A DNA stretch of 64,000 nucleotides from CAZMNY01 sp964567745 (GTDB taxonomy: Bacteria; Planctomycetota; Planctomycetia; Pirellulales; Pirellulaceae): NCBI GenBank assembly GCA_964567745.1, contig CAZMNY010000008.1, positions 62,001-126,000 on the forward strand, given 5' to 3'. Made by a program: the position numbers and the translations under genes. Position 1 is the first letter of the stretch; the number at the start of each line of letters is the position of its first letter. Below the pieces are notes generated by a model, which did not search any database, was not told the origin of the DNA, and worked only from the letters and a program-made list of their open reading frames with translations. Of this stretch, positions 8,488 through 19,791 are shown one piece after another.

Positions 8488-9363
8488 ATGCCGATCCCAT
8501 TCAACTGTCCTCAATGCGGTAAACAGACGCTTGTAGCTGACGTGTTTGCCGGACAGACCGGCCCCTGTTCCGGTTGCGGCGCCGAAGTGAGCGTGCCGCA
8601 GATTGTCGGCAATTCGAAAAAGCCGTTGAGCGCCATGTATGTGCTCCTGCCGTTGGGCGTCGCGTTGCTGATGGCCACGTTCCTGCTAATGGGAGTCCTG
8701 GCCGCGTTCGTTGTTCCGGCACGACAGAATGCCATTAGATCGGCTCGAGCGGCCGCAGTTGCTACGGCTGCAGCGCAAAACAACGGCAATCTCAGACAGA
8801 TCGGAGTCGCACTGCATAACTATCACGACGTGCATGGCAGCTTCCCGCCAGCATACCTGGCGGACGGCGACGGAAGACGCTCGACCAGTTGGCGTGCGTT
8901 GATCCTTCCCTACGTCGACTCGCAATCAATTGCGAATCAATACGACACAAGTTCGCCGTGGAATGCCAAAGTAAATCGACCACTGGTTAATATGGGACCG
9001 AGTGTCTTTCGATCCGACTTTGGCGAGCCCAATTCAGCCGTCGAAACGAGCTTCGTGCTCATCACAGGTCCGGGCACGGCGTTTGAGGGGGATAAGGCGG
9101 TCAAGGTTGCCGACATGCCTAACGGCATTTCCAATGTGGCCATCGCCGTCGAGGTTCGGTCCAGCGGCGTGATGTGGTCCGAGCCGCGAGACCTGCCGAT
9201 CGACGAGCTTGGCGACTTGCTTCAAAGTGGAAAGCTGTTAGGCCAAAACGGGATGGTGTCGGTTCTGATGGCGGACGGAAGCGTGCGCGAAATTCACATT
9301 AATCAGGCCAGTGCGCAGCTCCGAGCGATGGCGATGACCGGAAGGCCCGTCGAGCAACTTTGA
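8488..9363 (+). CDS. Zinc-ribbon / DUF1559-type protein, paralogue 3 of 3
   Basis: 291 residues, starting 16 bases after the previous stop with GAGGG five bases before the ATG. Ribbon CPQCGKQTLVADVFAGQTG then CSGCGAEVSVP; membrane helix at about 52-76 (YVLLPLGVALLMATFLLMGV); DUF1559 core GNLRQIGVALHNYHDVHGS, RSTSWRALILPYVD, FVLITGPGTAFEGDKA and VSVLMADGSVREI. It is the most divergent of the three: the NDDGSPRTSW block has become DGDGRRSTSW and the LDGTSNT block is NGISNVAIAVEV. It ends 51 bases from the convergent acetyl-CoA synthetase gene. Confidence 0.87.
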   Translation: MPIPFNCPQCGKQTLVADVFAGQTGPCSGCGAEVSVPQIVGNSKKPLSAMYVLLPLGVALLMATFLLMGVLAAFVVPARQNAIRSARAAAVATAAAQNNGNLRQIGVALHNYHDVHGSFPPAYLADGDGRRSTSWRALILPYVDSQSIANQYDTSSPWNAKVNRPLVNMGPSVFRSDFGEPNSAVETSFVLITGPGTAFEGDKAVKVADMPNGISNVAIAVEVRSSGVMWSEPRDLPIDELGDLLQSGKLLGQNGMVSVLMADGSVREIHINQASAQLRAMAMTGRPVEQL

Positions 9364-9414
9364 TGGCCGAACTGCTCGGTGCCGACTCATGCAAGCGTCC
9401 TTGGCTGTCGCCGA

Positions 9415-11373
<1,959 letters not shown>

Positions 11374-11666
11374 CAACGACTCCTTGAACACACGATGGGT
11401 GGGCCGGTAAACAAAATGGTCGTACGCTGGAAACGACGGTTTGCCACGGGCGAAAGCCCAAATTTTATGAGTGCCAGAGACGGGTGTCAACGAACGTAGC
11501 GCCATTGCGACGCGATATGAATTCGGCGCGACAGCGCGCGGCAATCGACTTTATCGGCTAGGCGAAGCGAACAGTCTGCTCGTCAGGAAAAGGCGCGCCT
11601 CGAACGCACGCCGGAATCGCACGCCGGAACGTTAGCGCGCTTGCGAGGCGAGTTGCATCGCGAGGT

Positions 11667-12386
11667 CTAGACGCCGAGCCAGTTCGTGAGGCCAAGGCGG
11701 AAAATGATCCAGATCGCCTCTCTCGCCTCACGGCTGTCGATCTTTGACGCGCCTTTCTCTCGGTCGGCAAACACAATTGGCGCTTCAGCAAAACGAGCCC
11801 CGGCTCGCTTCAATCGCCAGAGTATTTCCTCTTGAAAGGAATAGCCGCGGGAGAGCATCTTGGAAAAGTCAACTTTGCGCAGCAAGTCGACTCGGAAGCA
11901 TCGAAAGGCGCCGCTGCAATCCTTGGGTTTCAGGCCGAGCAACGAGCGGGCGTAGAGATTCACGCCGCGGCTCATCAGTCGACGCATGAGCGGCCAATCC
12001 TTGACGCCCCCTTGAGGCACGTAGCGCGAGCCGATCATGACGTCGACTTGAGGCTCGGATTGCATGCCTTCGATTAGCGATGGAATGTACTGCGGATGGT
12101 GACTGAAGTCAGCGTCCATATTGAGCACGAAATCATAGTCGTGCTCTATCGCGTAACGCATGCCCGCGATAATCGCCGTTCCCAGCCCGAGTTTGCCTTC
12201 GCGATGCAAGCAGCGAATCCTGGGATCGTTGGCGGTCTGTTCATCACACCACTGCCCAGTGCCATCGGGCGAATTGTCATCGACAACCAACAAGTCCGCA
12301 ACGGGCGCATAACGAAAGATCTCCGACACGAGTGAAGGGAGGTTTTCGATTTCGTTATAGGTTGCAACGGTTATGAGGATCCGCAC
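11667..12386 (-). CDS. Polyprenyl/dolichyl-phosphate mannose synthase-like glycosyltransferase (GT2)
   Basis: About 239 residues from a GTG at 12386, which makes the protein begin (V/M)RILITVATYNEIENLP as in the family; an upstream GTG at 12425 would add 13 residues, and neither has a good shine-dalgarno. Seen: VATYNEIENL (nucleotide-sugar binding), LLVVDDNSPDGTGQW, MDADFSHHPQYIP (DxD-type metal site), MIGSRYVPQGG and the late block FQEEILWRLKRAGARFAEAPI. These identify a Dpm1-type GT2 without a C-terminal membrane domain. It should transfer a sugar from GDP- or UDP-sugar to a polyprenyl phosphate at the cytoplasmic membrane. It is transcribed after the epimerase on the same strand, consistent with surface glycan assembly. 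Confidence 0.88.
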   Translation of the reverse strand: MRILITVATYNEIENLPSLVSEIFRYAPVADLLVVDDNSPDGTGQWCDEQTANDPRIRCLHREGKLGLGTAIIAGMRYAIEHDYDFVLNMDADFSHHPQYIPSLIEGMQSEPQVDVMIGSRYVPQGGVKDWPLMRRLMSRGVNLYARSLLGLKPKDCSGAFRCFRVDLLRKVDFSKMLSRGYSFQEEILWRLKRAGARFAEAPIVFADREKGASKIDSREAREAIWIIFRLGLTNWLGV

Positions 12387-12561
12387 GACGATTTCCGCTT
12401 CGAAAAGATGGGTGCATCTCGACACCTAAACATACATCGCGCGTCGCATCGCGTCAGCGAATTCTACGAACTCGGCCAATCACGCCTGAGTGAACGCAGA
12501 AGATTGACTCGCCAGAATTTATGCGTTTACCGCAGCTGCGACCCGCACGGCCGAGCTCTGC

Positions 12562-13512
12562 TCAGCGAACCTCGGCTTCGTAGATGGCCCGATAGTAGTC
12601 GATCGAACGCCGCAAACCTTCTTCAAAACTGAATTGCGGTTCGTACCCGAGCCGTTGTCGAGCGAAGGTGATATCGGCCATGCTCTCGCGCACGTCGGCG
12701 CGTCGATCCGGTTTGTGCGTCACTCCAATGTTCAAGCCAAGCATCTCGTTCAGCGTGCGAACCAGCGTCAACAAGTCCGTCGTTTGGCCGTCAGCCAGAT
12801 TGAACGATTGTCCGGCAACCCCTTTGGCGTCCGCGGCCAATAGGTTCCCGTGAACGACGTTTTCGACGAACGTGAAATCGCGCGATTGCTTGCCATCCCC
12901 AAACACGGTCGGCGACTTGCCCTCTAACATGGCGGAAATGAAAAGAGGAATCACAGCCGAATAGGGACTGTCCGGATCTTGTCTCGGTCCGAACACGTTG
13001 AAGTAACGAAGGCATACGGTTTCGAAACCATACGTGTTGTAGAACGCGCGGCAGTAGTACTCGCCGCTCAACTTAGCGACAGCGTAGGGAGACAGCGGAT
13101 TGGGCGCGTCCGTTTCGCGTTTCGCCGACGTCGGCTGGTCGCCGTAAAGGCTGCTAGAGGCGGCGTAAATCAATCGCCTCACGCCGCTTCGCCGAGCGGA
13201 GTCGAGCAACTGAAGCGTTCCCGTGACACATGCCAAATTCGTATCCAATGGCCGTTCGACACTGAGCGGTACGGACGCCAGTGCGGCCTGGTGGTAGACG
13301 ACGTCGACGCCATCGAGCGCTTTGCGAACGAGTGAGGCGTCGTTCAGGTCGCCCGCAATGAATTCAACGTCGGATCGAAACGCAGACAGATTCTCCACGC
13401 GTCCCGTCGACAGGTTATCTAAAATGCGAACCCGATCGCCTCGACGCACCAACGCTTCGGCAATGTTCGAGCCGATGAATCCCGCGCCGCCCGTGACTAG
13501 ATATGTCGTCAT
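12562..13512 (-). CDS. NAD-dependent epimerase/dehydratase (UDP-sugar 4-epimerase-like)
   Basis: 316 residues, extended short-chain dehydrogenase fold. Seen: VTGGAGFIGSNIAEAL (NAD-binding GxxGxxG), DLNDASLVRKAL, VYHQAALASVPLSVERP, and the catalytic pair in SPYAVAKLSGEYYCR with YAASSSLYGD before it. The downstream YFNVFGPRQDP and FGDGKQSRDFTFVENVV blocks are typical of WbpP/GalE-like UDP-N-acetylhexosamine or UDP-hexose 4-epimerases. It supplies a nucleotide sugar in the cytoplasm. The GT2 gene follows after 176 bases on the same strand; the ExeA-like ATPase lies 128 bases upstream. Confidence 0.9.
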   Translation of the reverse strand: MTTYLVTGGAGFIGSNIAEALVRRGDRVRILDNLSTGRVENLSAFRSDVEFIAGDLNDASLVRKALDGVDVVYHQAALASVPLSVERPLDTNLACVTGTLQLLDSARRSGVRRLIYAASSSLYGDQPTSAKRETDAPNPLSPYAVAKLSGEYYCRAFYNTYGFETVCLRYFNVFGPRQDPDSPYSAVIPLFISAMLEGKSPTVFGDGKQSRDFTFVENVVHGNLLAADAKGVAGQSFNLADGQTTDLLTLVRTLNEMLGLNIGVTHKPDRRADVRESMADITFARQRLGYEPQFSFEEGLRRSIDYYRAIYEAEVR

Positions 13513-13640
13513 TGTGTTACGACCAAAATGAGATCGGGTGTCCTCTCGCGATGCGGACGCAAAGTTGTAAGTTGCGTGACGAGGGAGAGGAGGTAAGTCG
13601 TGATTGAGTAACCTGTCAGTTTTGCGCCCCGCGAGACATT

Positions 13641-15593
13641 TTAGCCGCGTCGAAGCTGGGCGAAGAGCTGGCGGTAGTCCTTTACGATCGCCTGAGCTCG
13701 CGCCGTTCGCTCCGGCTCCAACTTGGAATCGACGAGCGGATCGTCATCAATGACGATCACTTCCTGATCATCGACCGCTACGGCCGATTCGTCAATCAAG
13801 TCGTCAGCTGGCAACGTCACGTCAACCTGGCCGCTCGCTCCCGCCTCGTTCGTCTCGATGTCCTCGGTTGAAATCTCGCTGAACGACGGTTCCCATTCGT
13901 CGGCATCCGTCAACTCGACGTCGGCCCGCTCAAGGTCCGCACCGGTATCCGTCGTGTCCGCACTCTCGTCCGAAGTGATTTCGATCTCAGTCTCCCGCAA
14001 CGGCTCGCCAATCGTAACGATAGGCGAAGGCAATTCGTAGTCTGCGGAATCGACGCCAATGGTTGCGACCAGCGTCTCCATCGTGTCGCCCGACTCCGCC
14101 GTTGACCAGGTGAGGATTTCACAAGGCTCCGTAGTTACGGAATCAACAGGCAATTCGTTCGAATCGTTGTGAGACAGGTCGTCATGGAACAAATCGTCGT
14201 GGAACAAATCGGCGTACTCAGCTGACAGCGGACCACCCGTCGGTACGGCCACGGCGGGGACGTCTCGCTGAGTCGACTCGATCACGACCTCTTCGTCTTC
14301 AAACGATTCCGAAAATGGATCGTCCATCGACTCCGTCGCCGTAATCGGCGTCGTAATCGGCGTCGCAAACAGTTCGTCGCTTTCCATGCCGGTGACGACA
14401 TCGTTCTTTTCCGTCGACGACTCGGTCGATAGTACGTCGTCGTCGGCCAAGCTGAGTCGGTGCGTTGGCGCTGGGTCGAATTCGCCAAAGACTCGCACGG
14501 TTCCATCGCGAGGGGTTTCGCTGTCCGTTGTAGGCTGCTCGGGCGACGCGCCGGTTACAGGAAGTGAGATCGGCGCGAGTCGAAGCTCGACCTGCTCCTT
14601 GTCCTCCTCAGCCGCGGTGGGCGCCGGGACGAATTCGTCGGCATCAAATTCTTCAATGGTCTCGTCCACGGCGTTCAGTGTGTCGTCGGTGAACAGTTCA
14701 TCATCGTCAAGCGAACCGAATTCAATCATCGACTCACCGTCGCCAACGGTCTCAAGTTCTTGCTTCGAGTTCTCCGTGTTCCAAGGTGACGGAAGTTGTT
14801 GAATGTCGGCCCAAGCTTCATTGACGCCGCTCTCGGTCACCTGATGCTGTCCGCCAACGCAGGCCAACAACAGCGCATGATCGGCCAGTTGATTGATCAG
14901 CCGGGGAATGCCGTCCGCTGCGCGGTGAATCGCCTCGATCGCTTCCGGCGAAAAGACCTCGTTGGGGTCGCCGCCCACAGCGACGATCTGGCGACGCACC
15001 ATGTTGATCGTGTCCTCCATCGGAATCGCCTCTAAATAACAACGCGAGGCGACTCGTTGATTGAGTGAATCGAGTTTGGGAAGAGCCAATTGCTCCTCGA
15101 GCTTCCTCGTTCCAGCAAGCACAAGACGCACTCGCGGTCCGCCATCGCGAACGAGATTCGTGATCATGCGAATCTCTTCGAGCAGCCGCGTTGGCAAGGT
15201 GTGGGCTTCGTCCACGAGCAGCAACATGCCGGACGAGTTGGATGGGTCGAGTTGATCGATCAAGGATAAACGGAGCTCGCCCTCTTCCATCTTGCGATAC
15301 GGCAGCTTCAATTCGAAAAGAATGTTTTGCAGCAAGGCGCGACGAGTGCACAGTCTGGCGCTGGTCAGCAGCACGACTTCAAACTCGTCCTTGTACTGCT
15401 CGGCCAAGACGTGCATTAGCAGCGACTTGCCGGCCCCCGCTGGTCCGACGAGAATGGCGGCGCCATCGCCCCGATCGATGCTCTGTGTGAACGTGTGACG
15501 AGCGTGCTCGATGGAGTCCGCCGGGAAGTAGAGCCTAACGTTGGGCGCGGCGGAGAAAGGGCGAGATTGAAATGAGAAGAAGTTCTCGTACAT
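13641..15593 (-). CDS. ExeA/GspA-like AAA ATPase with long acidic C-terminal tail
   Basis: 650 residues. Residues 1-270 form an ExeA-type AAA ATPase: MYENFFSFQSRPFSAAPN, Walker A GPAGAGKS at 50-57, Walker B LLLVDEAH near 124-131, a sensor-like region LVLAGTRKLEEQL, and the lid DGIPRLINQLADHALLLA. Residues about 280-640 are strongly acidic and Asp/Glu/Ser/Thr-rich with short repeats (DLFHDDLFHDDLSHND) and no recognisable domain. ExeA-like ATPases work in type II secretion assembly and, in exosortase/EPS loci, next to Wzz-like proteins; the Wzz-like gene lies directly upstream. AGGA 9 bases before the ATG supports the start. Role in polysaccharide export is inferred from context. Confidence 0.85.
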   Translation of the reverse strand: MYENFFSFQSRPFSAAPNVRLYFPADSIEHARHTFTQSIDRGDGAAILVGPAGAGKSLLMHVLAEQYKDEFEVVLLTSARLCTRRALLQNILFELKLPYRKMEEGELRLSLIDQLDPSNSSGMLLLVDEAHTLPTRLLEEIRMITNLVRDGGPRVRLVLAGTRKLEEQLALPKLDSLNQRVASRCYLEAIPMEDTINMVRRQIVAVGGDPNEVFSPEAIEAIHRAADGIPRLINQLADHALLLACVGGQHQVTESGVNEAWADIQQLPSPWNTENSKQELETVGDGESMIEFGSLDDDELFTDDTLNAVDETIEEFDADEFVPAPTAAEEDKEQVELRLAPISLPVTGASPEQPTTDSETPRDGTVRVFGEFDPAPTHRLSLADDDVLSTESSTEKNDVVTGMESDELFATPITTPITATESMDDPFSESFEDEEVVIESTQRDVPAVAVPTGGPLSAEYADLFHDDLFHDDLSHNDSNELPVDSVTTEPCEILTWSTAESGDTMETLVATIGVDSADYELPSPIVTIGEPLRETEIEITSDESADTTDTGADLERADVELTDADEWEPSFSEISTEDIETNEAGASGQVDVTLPADDLIDESAVAVDDQEVIVIDDDPLVDSKLEPERTARAQAIVKDYRQLFAQLRRG

Positions 15594-15727
15594 TTTGGTC
15601 CATCCTGGATACGCTTGCAGATCCGTCAGCCAGCTCAGCTTCTGCGCGAAGGCAAAGCTCGGCGTATTGGTCTTAATCGGACGATTACCCGACTCGCCTT
15701 CAGACCGAGTTGCTCAACTGGGACGGG

Positions 15728-17083
15728 TTAGCGCAATCCGTTCCTCAGTTTTTCGCCGACGACGGCCATCCAATCGGTTTCGCCCACCGCAAGTGCGACG
15801 ACAGCGGTGATAGCAATCGCCGCGGCCGCCGTCTCGCAAACCAGCAATGCGACGCCGTGCAGAGTGGCCAGGTTGGCCTGCCTGGATGATGAGCTGTCGC
15901 TCTCGGTGCCGCTGGTGACGACCTCTCCAAGCAATCCCTCCCCACCCAATCCTTGACGGTCGATCGTGATCTGAAACGCGACCATCGTGACTGACGCGAT
16001 TGCTGACGCGAGCAGCAACAAACCAAGACGACTCGATTGCGGCGAAGGGGGCCGCCGTTCGATCGCAGGCTGCTCGATCCATGCCATCGTTTGCGGGGCG
16101 GCGTCGTCATCGCTGCCGTGCGACGAGAGACGGCTCACGAGACGCAGTCGATTGATTTTCGCCGAGTGCCAATCGTCGCGAAGTTCAGCGTAACGCCTGC
16201 GACGCTCTTTTAGGTCGGTCTGATGTTGATGTCTCGCTGCGATTGTCCAAGTCGGGCCAACGGGTTTTCTCTCCACCTCGCGCAAACCGAGCTGTTGGGC
16301 TTTGGCGACAGCTGGGAGTTCTCGCTCGGTTACCGTGAGCAAACGAGTGGCGCGTTCAATCTCACTTTGAAGCCTCCGCACGGCTGGGTGTTTGCGACGA
16401 TGAGTTTCAAGCCGGTCTTCCATTCGTAACTCGAGCCGATCGCGTTTGCTTGCCAGTTCCTGCCATGCCGGATTGACCATCTGCTTGGGCGGCTCGATCT
16501 GGGCCATGGTCGCCGGTTCCGCCGCTGGCCGATGTGCCTCGTCGTCCAACCAGCCCGATACAAACTGCTCGAACGCGGCCTGCGCTGCGTTTTCTCGCTG
16601 CTGCGCCGAGTTCAATTCGGCGTTCGCCAAGTCGACGATGCGCGATCGTTCCATTTGAAACTGGGTCGCGTTTAAACGTGAGATGGCCATCTGGCTCAAA
16701 TGGTCGATCACACGCCTGCTAACGGACGGACGTGAGGTTCTTAACAGCAAACGAATCTGAGCCGTCTTGCCGGTTCCCCCTCGATTTGTCTTGACCTTCA
16801 TACTGGCTCGCAGCGACTCGACCTCCGGCGACGTTGGCTCACGACCGATCGCCGAGTAGAGGGCTTCCTCGTAGTTCTCGGCGTCGAACAGCGGCCCATT
16901 CAAATCAGGGTTCGCCCAATCGACGCCACTCGATACCCGAATCACGGCGTCGACTTGGTTGCTCGTTTCATGCCCAGAAACCAACCAGATCCCACACCAT
17001 CCACAAGCGATGAATGTGACGACGGCAATGTACGCCAGTCGTAACGGGCCTGTTGTGACAGTGGAGGGCATACGTGCGAACAT
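15728..17083 (-). CDS. Wzz/GumC-like polysaccharide chain-length or co-polymerase protein
   Basis: 451 residues with the layout of polysaccharide co-polymerases: a first membrane helix at about 15-37 (LAYIAVVTFIACGWCGIWLV), a long periplasmic region rich in alpha-helix and charged residues (about 45-345), and hydrophobic segments at about 347-366 (LGLLLLASAIASVTMVAFQI) and 403-428. The block NYEEALYSAIGREPTSPEVESL near 70 resembles the Wzz N-terminal region. No C-terminal tyrosine-kinase domain and no Walker motifs are present. It starts 134 bases before the ExeA-like ATPase on the same strand, so the two are probably one transcript. Sequence similarity to named Wzz proteins is weak, so the call rests on topology and context. 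Confidence 0.6.
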   Translation of the reverse strand: MFARMPSTVTTGPLRLAYIAVVTFIACGWCGIWLVSGHETSNQVDAVIRVSSGVDWANPDLNGPLFDAENYEEALYSAIGREPTSPEVESLRASMKVKTNRGGTGKTAQIRLLLRTSRPSVSRRVIDHLSQMAISRLNATQFQMERSRIVDLANAELNSAQQRENAAQAAFEQFVSGWLDDEAHRPAAEPATMAQIEPPKQMVNPAWQELASKRDRLELRMEDRLETHRRKHPAVRRLQSEIERATRLLTVTERELPAVAKAQQLGLREVERKPVGPTWTIAARHQHQTDLKERRRRYAELRDDWHSAKINRLRLVSRLSSHGSDDDAAPQTMAWIEQPAIERRPPSPQSSRLGLLLLASAIASVTMVAFQITIDRQGLGGEGLLGEVVTSGTESDSSSSRQANLATLHGVALLVCETAAAAIAITAVVALAVGETDWMAVVGEKLRNGLR

Positions 17084-17249
17084 GAATGACCGGCAGCAAA
17101 GAGAGGGTTAGTGCGCAGCTTCGGCCGAGCGAGCGGGGACATGCCGTCACAGCACAGCATCGACCCAGTTTGTCAAAACTCTTGAGAATTGGCTGTTTGC
17201 GCCGCGTATACTAACAATCGCGCCGTTTCACCACTAAGCTCCTCGTGAG

Positions 17250-17356
17250 CTAGTGCAGCGTCAACACTAAGAATTAGGATCCCAGTGTTTGTATCGTACG
17301 CCGCCAACTCAAGTTACGCCGAAGCCAACCCATTTTTAGAGTTGACGCGGCACTAG
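17250..17356. repeat. 107-bp palindromic-ended intergenic element (copy 2, MITE-like)
   Basis: The outer arms at 17250-17270 and 17336-17356 are inverted repeats of 21 bases with 19 matches, starting CTAGTGCAGCGTCAAC and ending GTTGACGCGGCACTAG. Ends and length match the element at 2270-2377, while the interiors have diverged. It occupies the gap between the divergently transcribed Wzz-like gene and trpF; the remainder of 17084-17465 shows only the trpF ribosome-binding site. Confidence 0.7.
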
Positions 17357-17465
17357 GCAGTTGTCCGATTCGCGATTGCTCCGCGCCGGCCGCGACGAGC
17401 GACGAGTTTCTCGCGAGCGAGCCAGTTTTGGGCCTGAAATCGCTTGGGTTGGAGGTTCTTTTATC

Positions 17466-18149
17466 GTGATAAGTCCTTTTTCAGTAAAGATTTGCGGTTT
17501 GACGTCGGCCGAGTGCGTCGAGCGGGTCGTCGCTGCCGGGGCAGATGCGATCGGGCTCAATTTTGTTGCTCAAAGCCCTCGATTTCTGGAATTGGCGAAC
17601 CGATCGGAGGTCGTTGATGCGATTCCCGCTAGTGTCACCTCGATTGGAGTATTCGTTAACGAGTCGCTCGCGGCGATTGAGCAGATAAAAGCCAGTTTCC
17701 GACTGGGGTTTATTCAGCTTCACGGTGACGATCCGCCCGAGATGCTCAAGGACTTGCCGGCTGGCACCGTAATTCGAGCGATTCGTTGCGGAAATACTGG
17801 CTTTTCACCGGTTTCCGAGTTCCTGGCTGTCTGCGAACGGATTGACGCGATGCCGGCGGCGATTCTGGTAGACGCCTTTTCGAACACGGCCTACGGCGGG
17901 ACTGGGCGAGTTGTCGATTGGGCGGCGCTATCCGGATGGCGCGAGCGGGTGCCGAGCGGCATGCCGCTCATTCTGGCGGGAGGATTGAAGCCAGAGAACG
18001 TCGCCGAAGCGATTCAGATCGTGCGGCCAACGGGTGTCGATACGGCGAGCGGCGTGGAGGCGGAGAGCTTGCGAAAGGACGCCCGCTTGGTTGCCGACTT
18101 CGTCTCGGCTGCGCGCAACGCCTTGGATTCGATTCGCGACGGCGAGTAG
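17466..18149 (+). CDS. trpF: Phosphoribosylanthranilate isomerase
   Basis: 227 residues from a GTG at 17466, chosen because GGAGG lies 10 bases upstream and the family begins immediately with the first barrel strand (ISPFSVKICGLTS). The enzyme converts N-(5-phosphoribosyl)anthranilate to the CdRP intermediate of tryptophan synthesis. Seen: KICGLTSAECVERV with the catalytic Cys, ADAIGLNFVAQSPRF, IGVFVNES, FIQLHGDDPPEML, LVDAFSNTAYGGTGRVVDW with the catalytic Asp, LILAGGLKPENV and GVDTASGVE. No other trp gene is nearby, so the pathway genes are dispersed. The next gene, ahcY, follows after 248 bases. Confidence 0.95.
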   Translation: MISPFSVKICGLTSAECVERVVAAGADAIGLNFVAQSPRFLELANRSEVVDAIPASVTSIGVFVNESLAAIEQIKASFRLGFIQLHGDDPPEMLKDLPAGTVIRAIRCGNTGFSPVSEFLAVCERIDAMPAAILVDAFSNTAYGGTGRVVDWAALSGWRERVPSGMPLILAGGLKPENVAEAIQIVRPTGVDTASGVEAESLRKDARLVADFVSAARNALDSIRDGE

Positions 18150-18397
18150 CCGGCGGTCGGAACCTCGAACCGCGTTTCCAACTCTGCTGTCATAGCTCAG
18201 CTATCGGACTCGTTCGCTGAGCGACTCGGCAGAACGATTTTACCCGCTTGAAACGGGCTCAGCGGTTGTGGGCAAACGGGGTGTGGCCGTATGATACGCT
18301 GCTGGGCGACGCTGCCCTCTGCTGTGCCTATCTTGGCGCGCTCGAAACGAACATTGGACATCGCTGTTAGCGGCGTTTTTCTCGAGGAGATTGAACT

Positions 18398-19720
18398 GTG
18401 GCGCAAGCTGAAACACCGAACAAACTGCCCTTCAAAGTAAACCCCGATCCCAACTTGCCGGGCTGGGGCCGACGCGAAATGGTTCTGGCTGAAAATGAGA
18501 TGCCGGGATTGATGGCTTTGCGGGCCAAGTACGGGGATTCCAAGCCGCTTGCAGGCGCCCGAATTGCCGGTTGTTTGCACATGACGATTCAAACCGCAGT
18601 TCTTATCGAAACGTTGGTGGAATTGGGCGCTCAAGTTACATGGAGCAGCTGCAATATCTTCTCGACTCAAGATCACGCCGCAGCCGCCATGGCGGAAGCC
18701 GGAATTCCGGTTTACGCTTGGGAGGGAATGTCGGAAGAAGAATTTGATTGGTGCATCGAGCAGACAATCTTCTTCCCCGACGGCCAGCCGCTGAATCTGA
18801 TCTTGGATGATGGTGGCGATTTGACCGCCATGGTGCATGAGCGATACCCCGAGTTGTTGGGTGACATCAAGGGGCTTTCCGAAGAGACAACAACGGGCGT
18901 TCATCGGCTCTATCAAATGCACACGGCGGGTGACCTTAAGGTTCCCGCGATCAACGTCAACGACTCGGTGACGAAGAGCAAGTTCGATAACCTTTACGGC
19001 TGTCGTGAATCGCTGGCAGACGGCATCAAGCGAGCGACGGACGTCATGATCGCTGGCAAGGTTGCCGTCGTTTGCGGTTACGGTGATGTCGGCAAAGGTT
19101 GCGCCCATTCGCTTCAGCGTTACGGCGCTCGAGTCATCGTGACCGAGATCGACCCGATCAACGCTCTGCAAGCGGCGATGGAAGGCTTCGAGGTCACCAC
19201 AATGGATGAAGCGGCCAGCCGCGGCAACATCTTTGTCACGGCGACCGGCAACCGAGATATCATCATGGGCCGCCACATGGAGCAAATGCCCAACGACGCG
19301 ATCATCTGCAACATCGGGCACTTTGACTTGGAGATCGATGTCGCTTGGCTCAACGACAAAAGCGGCGCGAGCAAAGAAGAGATCAAGCCGCGCGTCGATC
19401 GATACACGTTCGAAGATGGTCATTCCGTTTTGCTGTTGGCAGAAGGCCGATTGGTCAACCTCGGCTGTGCGACCGGGCATCCCTCGTTCGTCATGTCGAA
19501 TTCATTCACCAACCAGGTGCTGGCTCAAATGGCGCTCTGGAATGAGGCCGAAAATTACCCGCTTGGCGTGCATTGCCTCCCCAAAGCACTGGACGAAGAA
19601 GTCGCAAGACTGCACCTCGATCAGATCGGCGTGAAGCTGGAAACGTTGACGAATGAGCAGGCCAGCTACATCGGGATTCCGGTCAAGGGCCCGTTCAAGC
19701 CGGAATACTACCGGTATTAG
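18398..19720 (+). CDS. ahcY: Adenosylhomocysteinase (S-adenosyl-L-homocysteine hydrolase)
   Basis: 440 residues from a GTG start with GAGGAG nine bases upstream. NAD-dependent reversible hydrolysis of S-adenosylhomocysteine to adenosine and homocysteine, recycling the product of SAM-dependent methyltransferases. Seen: HMTIQTAVLIETL near 65, WSSCNIFSTQDHAAAA, the substrate/NAD block VNDSVTKSKFDNLYGCRESL near 190, Rossmann motif VVCGYGDVGKG, the ATGNRDII block, and the C-terminal GPFKPEYYRY that contacts NAD of the partner subunit. The sequence is intact and typical of the shorter bacterial form without the 40-residue insert. Upstream sequence shows no match to the SAH riboswitch consensus. Confidence 0.97.
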   Translation: MAQAETPNKLPFKVNPDPNLPGWGRREMVLAENEMPGLMALRAKYGDSKPLAGARIAGCLHMTIQTAVLIETLVELGAQVTWSSCNIFSTQDHAAAAMAEAGIPVYAWEGMSEEEFDWCIEQTIFFPDGQPLNLILDDGGDLTAMVHERYPELLGDIKGLSEETTTGVHRLYQMHTAGDLKVPAINVNDSVTKSKFDNLYGCRESLADGIKRATDVMIAGKVAVVCGYGDVGKGCAHSLQRYGARVIVTEIDPINALQAAMEGFEVTTMDEAASRGNIFVTATGNRDIIMGRHMEQMPNDAIICNIGHFDLEIDVAWLNDKSGASKEEIKPRVDRYTFEDGHSVLLLAEGRLVNLGCATGHPSFVMSNSFTNQVLAQMALWNEAENYPLGVHCLPKALDEEVARLHLDQIGVKLETLTNEQASYIGIPVKGPFKPEYYRY

Positions 19721-19791
19721 ACGCCAACCAGTTCTGCATCAATTTGATGCGATCAAACGTGGTCGGCGTTCGACTCCGTTAACGCAACAAC

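Noticed and set aside
18150..18397. Possible SAH riboswitch before ahcY
   Set aside because: The leader lacks the conserved core words and pseudoknot pairing of that class; only a GTG start with GAGGAG is visible.
18197..19480. 427-codon open frame on the minus strand
   Set aside because: It is entirely antisense to ahcY, which has every family motif; the peptide shows no recognisable domain.
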